Shown here: positions 1 through 8,059 of the stretch, piece by piece
How positions within the stretch are numbered: position 1 is the stretch's first letter
Layout: every line of letters starts with the position of its first letter
Source: Lentisphaeria bacterium UBA7640
GTDB lineage: Bacteria > Verrucomicrobiota > Lentisphaeria > Victivallales > Victivallaceae
NCBI GenBank assembly: GCA_002483765.1
Contig: DLIO01000088.1
Coordinates: 51,143-91,627 of the forward strand
DNA: 40,485 nucleotides
Direction: 5' to 3'
Notes under the pieces: generated by a model
The model's database searches: none
Seen by the model: only the letters and a program-made list of their open reading frames with translations
Told to the model about the DNA's origin: nothing
Translations under genes and position numbers: made by a program

Positions 1-23
1 CATTATGCGCGCGCGAAGTTAAT
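1..23. repeat. Family A CGCG palindrome, right half (cut by window edge)
   Basis: The window opens inside the centre CATTATG, followed by GCGCGCGCGAAGTTAA. This matches the right half of the seven complete palindromes found elsewhere in the window. The arm ends in GAAGTT rather than GAATT, as in the copies at 22732 and 34809. The left half lies outside the window. Confidence 0.8.
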
Positions 24-187
24 GACGAAGATTACGACGAATTAATGTCATAAGTTTAACAGCGCTGGATCCAGGGTTAAAGGTAATCAGACGGTTCCTT
101 TGAGCATAAATTAAATATGACGAAAGAGTGACGGGAAAGTATGACGAGGCTTTATTATTGCCCAAGAGGCATAGAAGATTCTTTAAA

Positions 188-1891
188 ATGAAAAATCCAC
201 ATAGACAATTAAGAACACCTTTTTATTGTTTCGCAATTGCCGTTTTGGCGACGTTGCCATTTTTGCCATCTTTGGGTTACGGTTTTTTAGCGGAATGGGA
301 TGATGGCGGATTTGTTAGCTTGAATCCGTTTATCAGCTGGACTGTGGAAAATTTAATATATAATTTGACCACCAATCTTCAGGGTGTTTATACTCCTCTA
401 ACCACATTATCGCTGATGGTTGATAATGTGATTTTTAATGGCAACCCAGCGGGCTTCCATTTTGTGAATATTTTACTTTACGGTGGTTGTGCAGTATTTC
501 TCTTTTTGATTATGCGAAGACTGAGTATTCCTGTGGTTTGCGCATTTATATTGACGCTACTTTGGGCGTGGAATCCGTGCAAAGCCGAGACTGTCGCTTG
601 GATTTCGGAACGCAAAGGTGTGGCTTCTGCATTTTTCGCTTTTAGCGCATTTTATTATTTTATGCGTAGTTGTGAATTAAAGAAAATGCCAATCGGGGCG
701 GCTATTTTAATCTTCATCGCGTGTTTTTTTAAGCCGTGGATACTGCCGGTACCAGGATTAATGATCCTTTATGCTTGGACGCTTTCTCCCGATAACTACC
801 GCAAGGTTTTGCAAGCGGTCTGGTTGCCCGCTTTAACTGGGACCTTGGCCGCGGCAATTGTGGTCGGTATGACTTTCGGAGAATCGAGCGCGTCGCGGAG
901 TTTTTCGCTGATCGATACTTTTGGCGTGTTGAGATATATTGCCGCGTCACTATGGCCGCTGAACCTGAATCCGATTCATCCTCGTGCCGGATTTATTGCC
1001 GTCTGGCCGGAGCTACTGATCGGGATTGCAATGATTATAGCATTGTGGGCAATGGCCGCGCGTTCGGGCAAATGGCGCGTATCACTGGTTTTTTCTATTG
1101 CTTGTATTGCGCTTACCTTACCTTTGATCGTCAGCGGGAGTTTTACTAATGCCAATTATACCGACCGCTATGGATTTTTAGTTTCCGCGCTGATTTGGTG
1201 TTGGATTGGCGTTGTTGGGTTGCGATATTTTAATGCGTTTCCGCGGGTTGCCATTCTGGGCACCATCGTTCTGGCATCCGGGTATTTATTAACATTGACG
1301 CTTTATCTTGATACTTTTTCTGACTCCAGACTGGTTTTCGCACACGCGGCAATCAATGAAAATTGTCCTCCCAAAGCGTTAGAAGGACTTGCTCTAGTTG
1401 CGTTAAATCGGAATGATTCGGAATTGCTTTATCAGTCGGGTCGGCTTTTTATCGAGCGCGCGCATCAAATACAGGGCAATGAAATAATTTACGCTGATAC
1501 TGGAAATTTGTTTTGTGCGATGGCTGTCGCGTTGGAGGCGCAAAAATGTGAATCTCTTGAAAGAATCCTGAATGACCTTGATAGTAAAACTTTTTATTCC
1601 CCAGAAATTTTTCTTCCACGTGCTTACAATCTCGTGATTGAGGGGTTATTGTCGGCGGGAAAACGCAAAGAAGCATTGAGGCTTCTTGAGCAGCAACAGC
1701 GACGTGGCGATGGCAATGCTTTTGAATTGGCATTTGCTGCTGGATTGAGTGGTTATTTGACCAATGATTTTGAGCGAGCAGTCCATGAATGGAGAGCCGC
1801 GCTGAACATTCGTCCAACTGACAAGAAAGTTCAGATCAACCTGAAAGCAGCAGAAGCTAAATTAAAGCAAAATGACGATGAAAGTATTTAA
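188..1891 (+). CDS. TMTC/PMT-like multispanning membrane protein with C-terminal TPR-like region
   Basis: The protein has about 567 residues. The first 380 or so are strongly hydrophobic with roughly ten membrane segments. An early WDD motif sits in the first loop and an NPxKAETVAWISERKG motif follows. Both are typical of the TMTC/DUF1736 group of tetratricopeptide membrane proteins related to GT-C protein O-mannosyltransferases. The last 180 residues are soluble and helical, with spacing like degenerate TPR units, ending in an EWRAALNIRPTDKKVQINL helix pair. A GTG 60 bases upstream is in frame, but the ATG at 188 gives a normal N-terminus just before the first membrane helix. No strong Shine-Dalgarno decides between them. 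The expected role is transfer of a lipid-linked sugar to exported proteins at the inner membrane. That is family inference; substrate unknown. Confidence 0.75.
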   Translation: MKNPHRQLRTPFYCFAIAVLATLPFLPSLGYGFLAEWDDGGFVSLNPFISWTVENLIYNLTTNLQGVYTPLTTLSLMVDNVIFNGNPAGFHFVNILLYGGCAVFLFLIMRRLSIPVVCAFILTLLWAWNPCKAETVAWISERKGVASAFFAFSAFYYFMRSCELKKMPIGAAILIFIACFFKPWILPVPGLMILYAWTLSPDNYRKVLQAVWLPALTGTLAAAIVVGMTFGESSASRSFSLIDTFGVLRYIAASLWPLNLNPIHPRAGFIAVWPELLIGIAMIIALWAMAARSGKWRVSLVFSIACIALTLPLIVSGSFTNANYTDRYGFLVSALIWCWIGVVGLRYFNAFPRVAILGTIVLASGYLLTLTLYLDTFSDSRLVFAHAAINENCPPKALEGLALVALNRNDSELLYQSGRLFIERAHQIQGNEIIYADTGNLFCAMAVALEAQKCESLERILNDLDSKTFYSPEIFLPRAYNLVIEGLLSAGKRKEALRLLEQQQRRGDGNAFELAFAAGLSGYLTNDFERAVHEWRAALNIRPTDKKVQINLKAAEAKLKQNDDESI

Positions 1892-1967
1892 CGACTTGAA
1901 TCCTTCCCCCATTGTAAGATTGTGAAACTCCTCGCTTTCCGTTAAAAACAAAATTATTAGAAAAAAT

Positions 1968-1995
1968 TTGACAAGGTAGATATATGAGATATACT
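1968..1995 (+). promoter_or_regulatory. Sigma70-type promoter of the lacI-type gene
   Basis: A perfect -35 TTGACA (1968-1973) is separated by 16 bases from a -10 TATACT (1990-1995, 5/6 to consensus). It lies 70 bases upstream of the LacI-family start, and an 18-bp palindrome begins one base after the -10. Confidence 0.75.
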
Positions 1996-1996
1996 T

Positions 1997-2014
1997 AATG
2001 CCATCGATGGCATT
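1997..2014. promoter_or_regulatory. Perfect 18-bp palindromic operator (LacI-type)
   Basis: AATGCCATCGATGGCATT is a perfect inverted repeat with a CG centre, the form expected for LacI/GalR operators. It covers the predicted transcription start just downstream of the -10. The adjacent gene encodes a LacI-family protein, so negative autoregulation of the regulator-oxidoreductase operon is the natural reading. Confidence 0.75.
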
Positions 2015-2064
2015 TACCTTTTTTTACTGATTTCGAATTAACGAGCCACTTAAAGCGTGGAAAA

Positions 2065-3021
2065 ATGATGGGCAATGTAACCTTAAAAAAAATTGCGGAA
2101 CTTTCGGAGGTCTCCATTCGCACAGTTAGTCGTGCGTTAAAAAACCATCCGGGCGTAAAACCTGAAACGGGGCAACGTGTGCTGGAGTTGGCCGAACGTT
2201 TAGGCTACACACCGAATATTGCGGCCCGCAATCTTCGCCTCAATCACAGTAACGTCGTCGGCATCATTATGTCATCCAACTATAGCAATAATGTTGCCAT
2301 TCGCAAAGTTAATGACCTGCAAAAACAGCTCGAAGGCGAGGGGCTTTTTCCTTTGCTGGGGCATTTGCCAAAAGAAACCGAAGATTTGCGACAAATACTT
2401 CAAGAGTGGGCTGGGTTGGTTAGTACGGTAGTTTTTTTAAATTGGCGCAGCCAACTGAATCCAGCAGTCGTTTTGCATGGTTTACCGCAACAATTTATTT
2501 TTGTGGATATTCCAAATATTTCAGATTTTCATTCACTGACAATTGATCGTTCGCGTGGTATTCGTAACGGAATCGCGCACTTAGTGGAATCAGGCCGTCG
2601 CAGGATCGCGCGGTGCGGTAATATACCAAACCGTGAATCAGGCTTTATGCAGGCTTTCAATGATTATGCTGATAAAGAAGTAAAACATTTTTATTTTGAA
2701 GCTCCATCGATGTTTAATGACGGCATTGAACTCGCTCCACAACTTATTTCTAACGATATTGACGCCGTATTTTTTGACACCGACCGCATGGCTTACGGCT
2801 TTCTCAAATATTGTTGGCAGCACGCAATAGCGGTGCCACAACAGATTGCCGTGATCGGGTTTGATGATGACCCGTGGGGTGAATATTCATGCCCAGCGCT
2901 GAGCACCGTGGCTCATCCGATTGCTGATATTAATGAGGAAATAGTGGAACTTGCGCTCAATCCTGCAAAGCCACAAAAAAAAGAGTTCCCAACACGTTTT
3001 ATTAAACGCGAAAGCGTATAA
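2065..3021 (+). CDS. LacI/GalR-family transcriptional regulator
   Basis: This 318-residue protein has an N-terminal LacI helix-turn-helix (about residues 5-25: VTLKKIAELSEVSIRTVSRA), then the hinge-type segment GYTPNIAARNL. A periplasmic-binding-like sugar-sensing domain follows, ending with the typical VIGFDDDPWGEYSCPALSTV. Two ATG codons stand in tandem (2065 and 2068) and no good Shine-Dalgarno separates them. A strong promoter and a perfect 18-bp palindrome lie immediately upstream, so the protein probably represses its own operon. The next gene, a GFO/IDH/MocA oxidoreductase, starts 21 bases downstream and is the likely regulated catabolic gene. The inducer is unknown; a sugar or sugar derivative is expected from the family. 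Confidence 0.93.
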   Translation: MMGNVTLKKIAELSEVSIRTVSRALKNHPGVKPETGQRVLELAERLGYTPNIAARNLRLNHSNVVGIIMSSNYSNNVAIRKVNDLQKQLEGEGLFPLLGHLPKETEDLRQILQEWAGLVSTVVFLNWRSQLNPAVVLHGLPQQFIFVDIPNISDFHSLTIDRSRGIRNGIAHLVESGRRRIARCGNIPNRESGFMQAFNDYADKEVKHFYFEAPSMFNDGIELAPQLISNDIDAVFFDTDRMAYGFLKYCWQHAIAVPQQIAVIGFDDDPWGEYSCPALSTVAHPIADINEEIVELALNPAKPQKKEFPTRFIKRESV

Positions 3022-3042
3022 ACCATAACCAAACAGGAGAAT

Positions 3043-4395
3043 ATGAAAATGGCTAAAAAAGCCCCCGTAAAAAACAAAAGCAAGAAAAAGTATGTGCTGG
3101 TGGGAACCGGCGGCCGTTCGGCTATGTATACCAAAGCATTGATGCAAGATTATACTGATGTCGGCGAACTTTTGGCGTTCTGCGATACTAATCAGGCACG
3201 GATGGATTACTGGAACTCGATTGTAGTCACTGAATACAAAAAGAAAGCATTGCCGACTTTCAAAGCCGATGAGTTTGACAAAATGATTGCCAAATTCAAG
3301 CCAGATACGGTTATTGTTACCACCATGGATCGCACCCATCATACTTACATTTGTCGAGCGATGGAGTTGGGTTGTGATGTGATTACTGAAAAACCGATGA
3401 CCGTTGATGCTGAAAAATGTCAGGAAATCATTGATACCAGTAAACGCACCAGCAAAAAAGTCACCGTTACCTTCAATTATCGTTATTCACCGCGCAATAC
3501 CAAAATCAAGGAAATCCTACGTAGCGGGATTGTTGGCGATGTTAACAGCATCCATTTCGAATGGTTGTTGTCAACCGTTCACGGCGCGGATTATTTCCGT
3601 CGTTGGCACCGCAACAAAAATAATAGTGGCGGTTTGATGGTTCATAAATCAACTCACCATTTTGACCTCGTTAATTGGTGGATTGATTCATTTCCTGAAA
3701 CAGTTTTTGCCATGGGTGATTTAATGTTTTATGGCAAAGAAAATGCTGAAAACCGTGGGGTTCGTGAGTTTTACTATCGCGCCAAAGGCAGCAGTGTGGC
3801 CAAGAAAGATCCATTCGCACTTAAGGTTACCGCCAAAGATGAGAGGCTTAAAGGGCTCTATTTTGGCGAAGCGGAAAAAGAGGATAACTATTTCCGCGAT
3901 CAAAGCGTTTTCGGCGATGGTATCTCCATTGAAGATAATATGGGCGTAATGGTACGTTATCGCAATAAAACTATTATGACTTACTCGCTGAATGCGCATT
4001 CACCATGGGAAGGTTATCGCGTATGCTTTAACGGAACCAAAGGGCGCTTGGAATTTAATGTAGTCGAAACTCCATATATCAGCGGCAATCATGCTGATTT
4101 TAATCAACCTGGTATGCACGAACTAGATTGTGCAAAAGAAAATATGGTTCCAGAAATTATTTTCCAACCGCATTGGGGCAAAGCGCAAGTCATTGATTAT
4201 GAGCGCGCAGTTGGTGGTCATGGCGGTGGCGACACACGTCTGCTAGATCATCTGTTCAAAGGTGCAGAAATTGACCCGTTAGGTCACTCGGCCGGTTGTG
4301 AAGATGGCGCCAAATCAATCTTAGTCGGTATTGCGGCTAATAAATCGATGAAAACCGGTTTGCCGGTAGAAGTCAAAACATTGGTCGAATTCTAA
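3043..4395 (+). CDS. GFO/IDH/MocA-family oxidoreductase
   Basis: The protein is 450 residues. A Rossmann nucleotide-binding loop (GTGGRS, residues 21-26) lies at the N-terminus. The EKPM signature (about residues 116-119) supplies the family's catalytic/cofactor lysine, and GGLMVHKSTHHFD (about 197-208) carries the conserved active-site histidine region. It should catalyse NAD(P)-dependent oxidation or reduction of a sugar, inositol or related polyol, or glycoside processing as in many long members. An AGGAG Shine-Dalgarno precedes the ATG at 3043. It is 21 bases downstream of the LacI-family gene, so the two likely form a small carbohydrate-responsive operon. The N-terminal Lys-rich stretch before the Rossmann fold is not a convincing signal peptide. 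Substrate cannot be read from the sequence. Confidence 0.92.
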   Translation: MKMAKKAPVKNKSKKKYVLVGTGGRSAMYTKALMQDYTDVGELLAFCDTNQARMDYWNSIVVTEYKKKALPTFKADEFDKMIAKFKPDTVIVTTMDRTHHTYICRAMELGCDVITEKPMTVDAEKCQEIIDTSKRTSKKVTVTFNYRYSPRNTKIKEILRSGIVGDVNSIHFEWLLSTVHGADYFRRWHRNKNNSGGLMVHKSTHHFDLVNWWIDSFPETVFAMGDLMFYGKENAENRGVREFYYRAKGSSVAKKDPFALKVTAKDERLKGLYFGEAEKEDNYFRDQSVFGDGISIEDNMGVMVRYRNKTIMTYSLNAHSPWEGYRVCFNGTKGRLEFNVVETPYISGNHADFNQPGMHELDCAKENMVPEIIFQPHWGKAQVIDYERAVGGHGGGDTRLLDHLFKGAEIDPLGHSAGCEDGAKSILVGIAANKSMKTGLPVEVKTLVEF

Positions 4396-4407
4396 CTGGG
4401 ATTTGGA

Positions 4408-4464
4408 CCGCGCAACGGTTGGAAGGTGAAAAATTCATTGCTCCAACCTGCGCGCGGAAATTTT
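4408..4464 (+). terminator. Possible terminator after the lacI-oxidoreductase operon
   Basis: CCGCGC...GGTTGGA (4408-4423) can pair with TCCAACC...GCGCGG (4442-4457), with an internal mismatch loop, and is followed by AAATTTT. The stem is GC-rich and well placed after the oxidoreductase stop, but the T-run is short. Confidence 0.4.
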
Positions 4465-4501
4465 AAAACCTTCGGGCCAAAATTTATCGAATGATAATAA
4501 T

Positions 4502-5518
4502 ATGAAAAACTTAAGCATATTCACGCGTTACGACCGGCTGGGAGCGTCCAGTCGTTATCGTTATTTCATGTATGAAAAATATCTGCGTGAAGGCGATTAT
4601 GAACCGGAATATTATAATTTTTATGATGATGCATATCTACGGGCATTATATGCAGGGCGAAGAAGCTTTGGTGCTTTGCCACGCGCATGGTTAAGGCGTT
4701 TTCGCGATTTACGGCAAAGTGCTGAAAATATGTTGATTGAATATGAATTGTTTCCATTTCTGCCGTATTGGGTTGATCGTATGTTTCTAAAGCATCGTCG
4801 TTATGTGGTTAATTTTGATGATAATGTCTGGGAAAAATATGCAAAAATCCCATGGTTACGCAACAAATTTGACCGAATTGTTGCCAATGCAACCGGTGTA
4901 ATTGTTGCTAATGATTTTCTGTACCGTAAAACCAAATTGTTGAACGATAATGTGATCAAAATTCCGACTGTTCCGGACGCTGCGATTTATATCACTGATC
5001 AACCGAAATTTGAAAAATTTACAGTTGTTTGGATTGGAACTCCAGTTACTTACAGTTATTTAGAGGCGTTTGCTGACGTGCTTCGTACGATGAGCAGCGC
5101 GGTTGAATTTGAACTTTTGGTGATTGCTTCTTCGTCGCTAAAAAATATTCCTGGTGTATCTATGCGCTGTGTTGATTGGTCGCCCGAAGTGGAAACCGAG
5201 CTGTTAGGTCGGAGTCACGTTGGCATCATGCCCTTAACGAATGAAGCGTTTGCGCAGGGTAAATCAGCGTTCAAAATTATTCAATATTTTGCTGCCGGTT
5301 TACCAGCAGTGGCCAGCCCAATTGGCGAAAATTGTGCAGTAATCCAAGAGGGTAAAACCGGATTTCTGCCTCAATCGACGGCGGAATGGGTTTCCGCAAT
5401 AAAAAAATTGTCCGATCAACAACTCCGCCAACAAATGTCGGAAAAAGCCAAGGAATCAGCGCAACATCTGACCATTCAACACTGGCAAAAAATATTGCTC
5501 GATTTCTTAAAGTTTTAA
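4502..5518 (+). CDS. Glycosyltransferase, GT4-like (GT-B fold)
   Basis: The protein is 338 residues. The C-terminal half has the GT-B nucleotide-sugar-binding arrangement: VVWIGTPVTYSYLEAF, then HVGIMPLTNEAFAQGKSAFK, then IIQYFAAGLPAVASPIGENCAVIQEGKTGFL. The glutamate and glycine-rich loop match the C-terminal site of GT4 enzymes. The N-terminal half begins with RYDRLGASSRYR, common in this group, and contains NFDDNVWEKY. It probably transfers a sugar to a surface polysaccharide or glycan. There is no membrane segment. A 106-base gap with a possible terminator separates it from the operon upstream, and no adjacent glycan cluster identifies the acceptor. No clear Shine-Dalgarno precedes the ATG. 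Confidence 0.85.
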   Translation: MKNLSIFTRYDRLGASSRYRYFMYEKYLREGDYEPEYYNFYDDAYLRALYAGRRSFGALPRAWLRRFRDLRQSAENMLIEYELFPFLPYWVDRMFLKHRRYVVNFDDNVWEKYAKIPWLRNKFDRIVANATGVIVANDFLYRKTKLLNDNVIKIPTVPDAAIYITDQPKFEKFTVVWIGTPVTYSYLEAFADVLRTMSSAVEFELLVIASSSLKNIPGVSMRCVDWSPEVETELLGRSHVGIMPLTNEAFAQGKSAFKIIQYFAAGLPAVASPIGENCAVIQEGKTGFLPQSTAEWVSAIKKLSDQQLRQQMSEKAKESAQHLTIQHWQKILLDFLKF

Positions 5519-5549
5519 ATGTAATACAGGGATTACTGACTGTGTCTTT

Positions 5550-5574
5550 CACAGACAAGAATGTCTATGTTAAC
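5550..5574. repeat. Family B dispersed repeat
   Basis: CACAGACAAGAATGTCTATG followed by TTAAC. It is nearly the same unit, in the other orientation, as the copies at 13195 and 13306, and is related to the pair at 6329. It sits just after the glycosyltransferase stop in non-coding DNA. Confidence 0.7.
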
Positions 5575-5600
5575 CTGTTTCCCGCTTCCCGCCTTAACCC

Positions 5601-6053
5601 TTAAAAGAGTTCCCAATCCCAATCCTCATCTGGATCATTATATGCTCTTACAGATTCGATCCAGTCTCCAGAAAACATTTTAATGGTCTCATGCATACCC
5701 TCTAACTTTTCGGGCGTGACTTTACCTATAGTTTCCATGTAGGCATAGAATTTTTTAAAAGAGGCAATCGTCTGCTTGGTTCGCGCCGGGGTTGACCACA
5801 TACATTTTCTAATAAAAAAATCACCTAAATAATCGCCTATCATATCAATGCCATCGGCCGCGGTATTAGCCTCGTAATATAATAAAAAAGTATTCAGAAA
5901 GACATCAACATTCTGGTAATGTTGATCAATGGTTTTTTCTTTTAGACCGGACTTCTCTAAATGCTTAACAAAGCCCTCCAACAACTTTTCATTTTCCTCT
6001 CTGATTTGCTTACAATCTTTTTCATACTTTTCAAAACCTAAATCTCGACCCAT
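5601..6053 (-). CDS. Small protein resembling a lone integrase core-binding (SAM-like) domain
   Basis: The product is about 150 residues. The middle (VKHLEKSGLKEKTIDQHYQN, later TPARTKQTIASFKKFYAYME) follows the four-helix SAM-like core-binding domain of tyrosine recombinases: helix 1 binding, a T-x-x-x-Y helix, then a helix with K/R-x-F-x-x-F/Y. There is no catalytic domain with the R-H-R-Y residues, here or in the flanking DNA, and the C-terminus is very acidic (NDPDEDWDWELF). An upstream ATG at 6080 is in frame. However, the AGAGGAA at 6061-6067 is spaced for the ATG at 6053, which I prefer. A TATAGT promoter-like motif lies at 6108-6113. It could be a DNA-binding accessory protein or an orphan recombinase relic. 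The reading frame is intact. Confidence 0.6.
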   Translation of the reverse strand: MGRDLGFEKYEKDCKQIREENEKLLEGFVKHLEKSGLKEKTIDQHYQNVDVFLNTFLLYYEANTAADGIDMIGDYLGDFFIRKCMWSTPARTKQTIASFKKFYAYMETIGKVTPEKLEGMHETIKMFSGDWIESVRAYNDPDEDWDWELF

Positions 6054-6106
6054 TTTCATATTCCTCTTTTTAGTTTTCATAGCAACGTATGCTCACTTTG
6101 TTTTGA

Positions 6107-6126
6107 TACTATACTCGTTTCGGTTT
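6107..6126 (-). promoter_or_regulatory. Promoter-like motif shared with the DUF2339 gene
   Basis: TACTATACTCGTTTCGGTTT on the plus strand reads as a GAGTATAGTA -10-like element on the minus strand. It differs by only two bases from 34200-34219, which sits at the same side of another minus-strand gene. A -35 is not obvious. Confidence 0.35.
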
Positions 6127-6244
6127 GCACTGTTACTAAAAATAAACCAAGATAATTGCAAATTCAAGTTGTGAAACCCGGATGCGAACGTCACGGTTAT
6201 TCGGCATGGTTTAGTATGGTCACGCTTCATATAAATGATGCTTT

Positions 6245-6277
6245 TAATTCGCGCGCGCATAATGCGCTCGTGAATTA
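6245..6277. repeat. Family A CGCG palindrome
   Basis: TAATTCGCGCGCGCAT, centre A, then ATGCGCTCGTGAATTA. Two positions break perfect pairing (A opposite C-type changes). It lies in the divergent intergenic space between the integrase-domain-like gene and the histidine kinase gene. Confidence 0.85.
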
Positions 6278-6328
6278 GAAACGATAATTATTATATTTTT
6301 TGCACGTCTTTTCAGCTGATTGGAGGTG

Positions 6329-6371
6329 GCACAGGCATTCCTGCCTGTGATTTCACAGACAGGAATATCTG
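6329..6371. repeat. Family B repeat pair (inverted)
   Basis: GGCACAGGCATTCCTGCCTG is followed by a second unit, CACAGACAGGAATATCTGAG, in the opposite orientation. The first unit is itself a near palindrome. The 389-base gap 6081-6469 otherwise holds only the promoter-like motif and the family A palindrome; I see no gene in it. Confidence 0.65.
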
Positions 6372-6469
6372 AGCTATGTTCTTTTTTAGCTGACAAACCG
6401 TATTGATTTTGTTGATTATTAATATTTCAGTGCTAATTTGTTAACGTCAAACAGCGTGGAGGCTCACAA

Positions 6470-8059
6470 ATGACGACAACTTTAATCCTTTCAGCAGTAA
6501 TTGTTTCTCTTCTCATTGCCGTAGTGTTACTTTACTCTAGAATTATGATTCTTGACCGCATCAGACGCGGCTTACTTAAAGGCGTGGCCAAAGAGCGAGG
6601 AGCGACTACGGAGATGCTTCGTATTACCCGTGAAATTCTTGCCAGTCCAGAGCGTGAAACAACTTTCTTACCGACTTTTATTAAGTTTGCCGTGAGTACC
6701 ATGAGAGTTCGTAGCGGGGCGATTCTTCTGTGCGGAGATGATGGTTATTTATACGGTTGCGTGGTGTCTGGAGAGTTTCCGATGCTTAAAGAAGCGTCTC
6801 AAAAACTTGCTAAAGAATTATTAGCGGATGATCGCAAGCACAGTGCATTTATACGCGGTTCTAAAACAAAACTTACCGCCGCCGAATTGGAAGAGGCCTG
6901 CGGAAGCAGAGGCTTTGTTATCTTTGATAAAAAAAGCCCGCCATGGTTTCCTGAGAATTTTTTAGAAACCGCTCCGCATTCAATTTTGGTACCGATTAGA
7001 TATCGCAATAGTGTTTACGGGTGCATCGTGATGGCTGGAAAGTCGTCTGCGTTTATTAATTCAGACGGTTATTTTTTACTTAGACTTTCGGAGATGGTTT
7101 CTCTAGAGTTGGAGGTTATCAAGGCAGCGCGTTTCCGCCAGGAATATGAGTTGCGACTTCAGGAAGCGCGCGAAGAAGGGATGTCCCAGGTTTCTACTGG
7201 TATCATTCATAATATTGGCAACGCAATTACAATTGCTAAACTAACCGTTTTGAGCCTGCGCGAAAAAATGAATCTTGATGGAGAGGATCGTCCGGAACGT
7301 CTGATCGGTAAAGAGATGCTTCCAGAAATGGAACAACACCTTAGTGCTGGAACCTTACAAGATTTTCTATCTTCCGATCCTGCAGGACGGCAGTATTTTG
7401 GAATGATCCGTGAATTGATGGATTGCCAGAGCCATAACTCCGCCGAAGGGTTATCTATGATTAATTCAATCAGCGCCAAATTACACCATATCAGTGAAAT
7501 TATCGAATTACAGCAACGTTTTATGGGGGAACTTGGAACGGAAAACATGGTTCAGCTCGCTAATATTCTGGATGCCTCCGTAATTATTTTCGGCGAATCG
7601 TTCAACAAACGCAATGTCTCCATTAACAAGGACATAAACCGTGAACTACCAGAAATACTCGTCGATTCATCCGTTATTATGCAAGTATTTATCAATATCT
7701 TCAAAAATGCAGTCGAAGCAATCTCTGAAGAAGATGCGCCCGGTAAGAATTATGCACTCTTTTTAAGTGCCAAAAAAGCTCTAATTGATGGGAAAAGTTT
7801 TGCGGTTGTTACCATTCGTGACAATGGACCAGGAATTCCTGATAAAGTGAAGAAAAAAGTCTTCAGTTTTGGATTCTCCACTAAAAAGAATGACGGCAGT
7901 GCTGCACATGGCGTGGGGCTTCATTTTTGCGTTAACAGCGTAGCAAAATATGGTGGACGTATTGAATTAGATTCTAAAGTTGGCGAAGGCGCGGAATTTA
8001 GGGTTTTTCTGCCATTGCCTGACGGCACCGCCCAAGAAAACGGAGCGGAGACCGCGTGA
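6470..8059 (+). CDS. Membrane-anchored sensor histidine kinase with GAF-like domain
   Basis: The protein is 529 residues. One N-terminal membrane helix (about residues 3-25) leads into a GAF-like sensory domain (about 45-215) and a short helical linker. The phospho-acceptor region is IIHNIGNAIT, with His about 247; this HNIGN form is typical of atypical HisKA kinases. The HATPase domain carries the N box (IFKNAVEAI), the G1 box (DNGPGIPDKV), an F box (FSFGFSTKK) and the G2 box (HGVGLHFC). A good GGAGG Shine-Dalgarno precedes the ATG. No response regulator lies next to it. Instead its stop codon overlaps the GTG start of an SF1 helicase (GTGA), so the two are translationally coupled. The signal is unknown, and the partner regulator must be encoded elsewhere. 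Confidence 0.92.
   Translation: MTTTLILSAVIVSLLIAVVLLYSRIMILDRIRRGLLKGVAKERGATTEMLRITREILASPERETTFLPTFIKFAVSTMRVRSGAILLCGDDGYLYGCVVSGEFPMLKEASQKLAKELLADDRKHSAFIRGSKTKLTAAELEEACGSRGFVIFDKKSPPWFPENFLETAPHSILVPIRYRNSVYGCIVMAGKSSAFINSDGYFLLRLSEMVSLELEVIKAARFRQEYELRLQEAREEGMSQVSTGIIHNIGNAITIAKLTVLSLREKMNLDGEDRPERLIGKEMLPEMEQHLSAGTLQDFLSSDPAGRQYFGMIRELMDCQSHNSAEGLSMINSISAKLHHISEIIELQQRFMGELGTENMVQLANILDASVIIFGESFNKRNVSINKDINRELPEILVDSSVIMQVFINIFKNAVEAISEEDAPGKNYALFLSAKKALIDGKSFAVVTIRDNGPGIPDKVKKKVFSFGFSTKKNDGSAAHGVGLHFCVNSVAKYGGRIELDSKVGEGAEFRVFLPLPDGTAQENGAETA

Noticed and set aside
2887..3342. 151-residue minus-strand frame across the lacI-oxidoreductase junction
   Set aside because: It runs antisense to two clear genes and has no homology-like motif.
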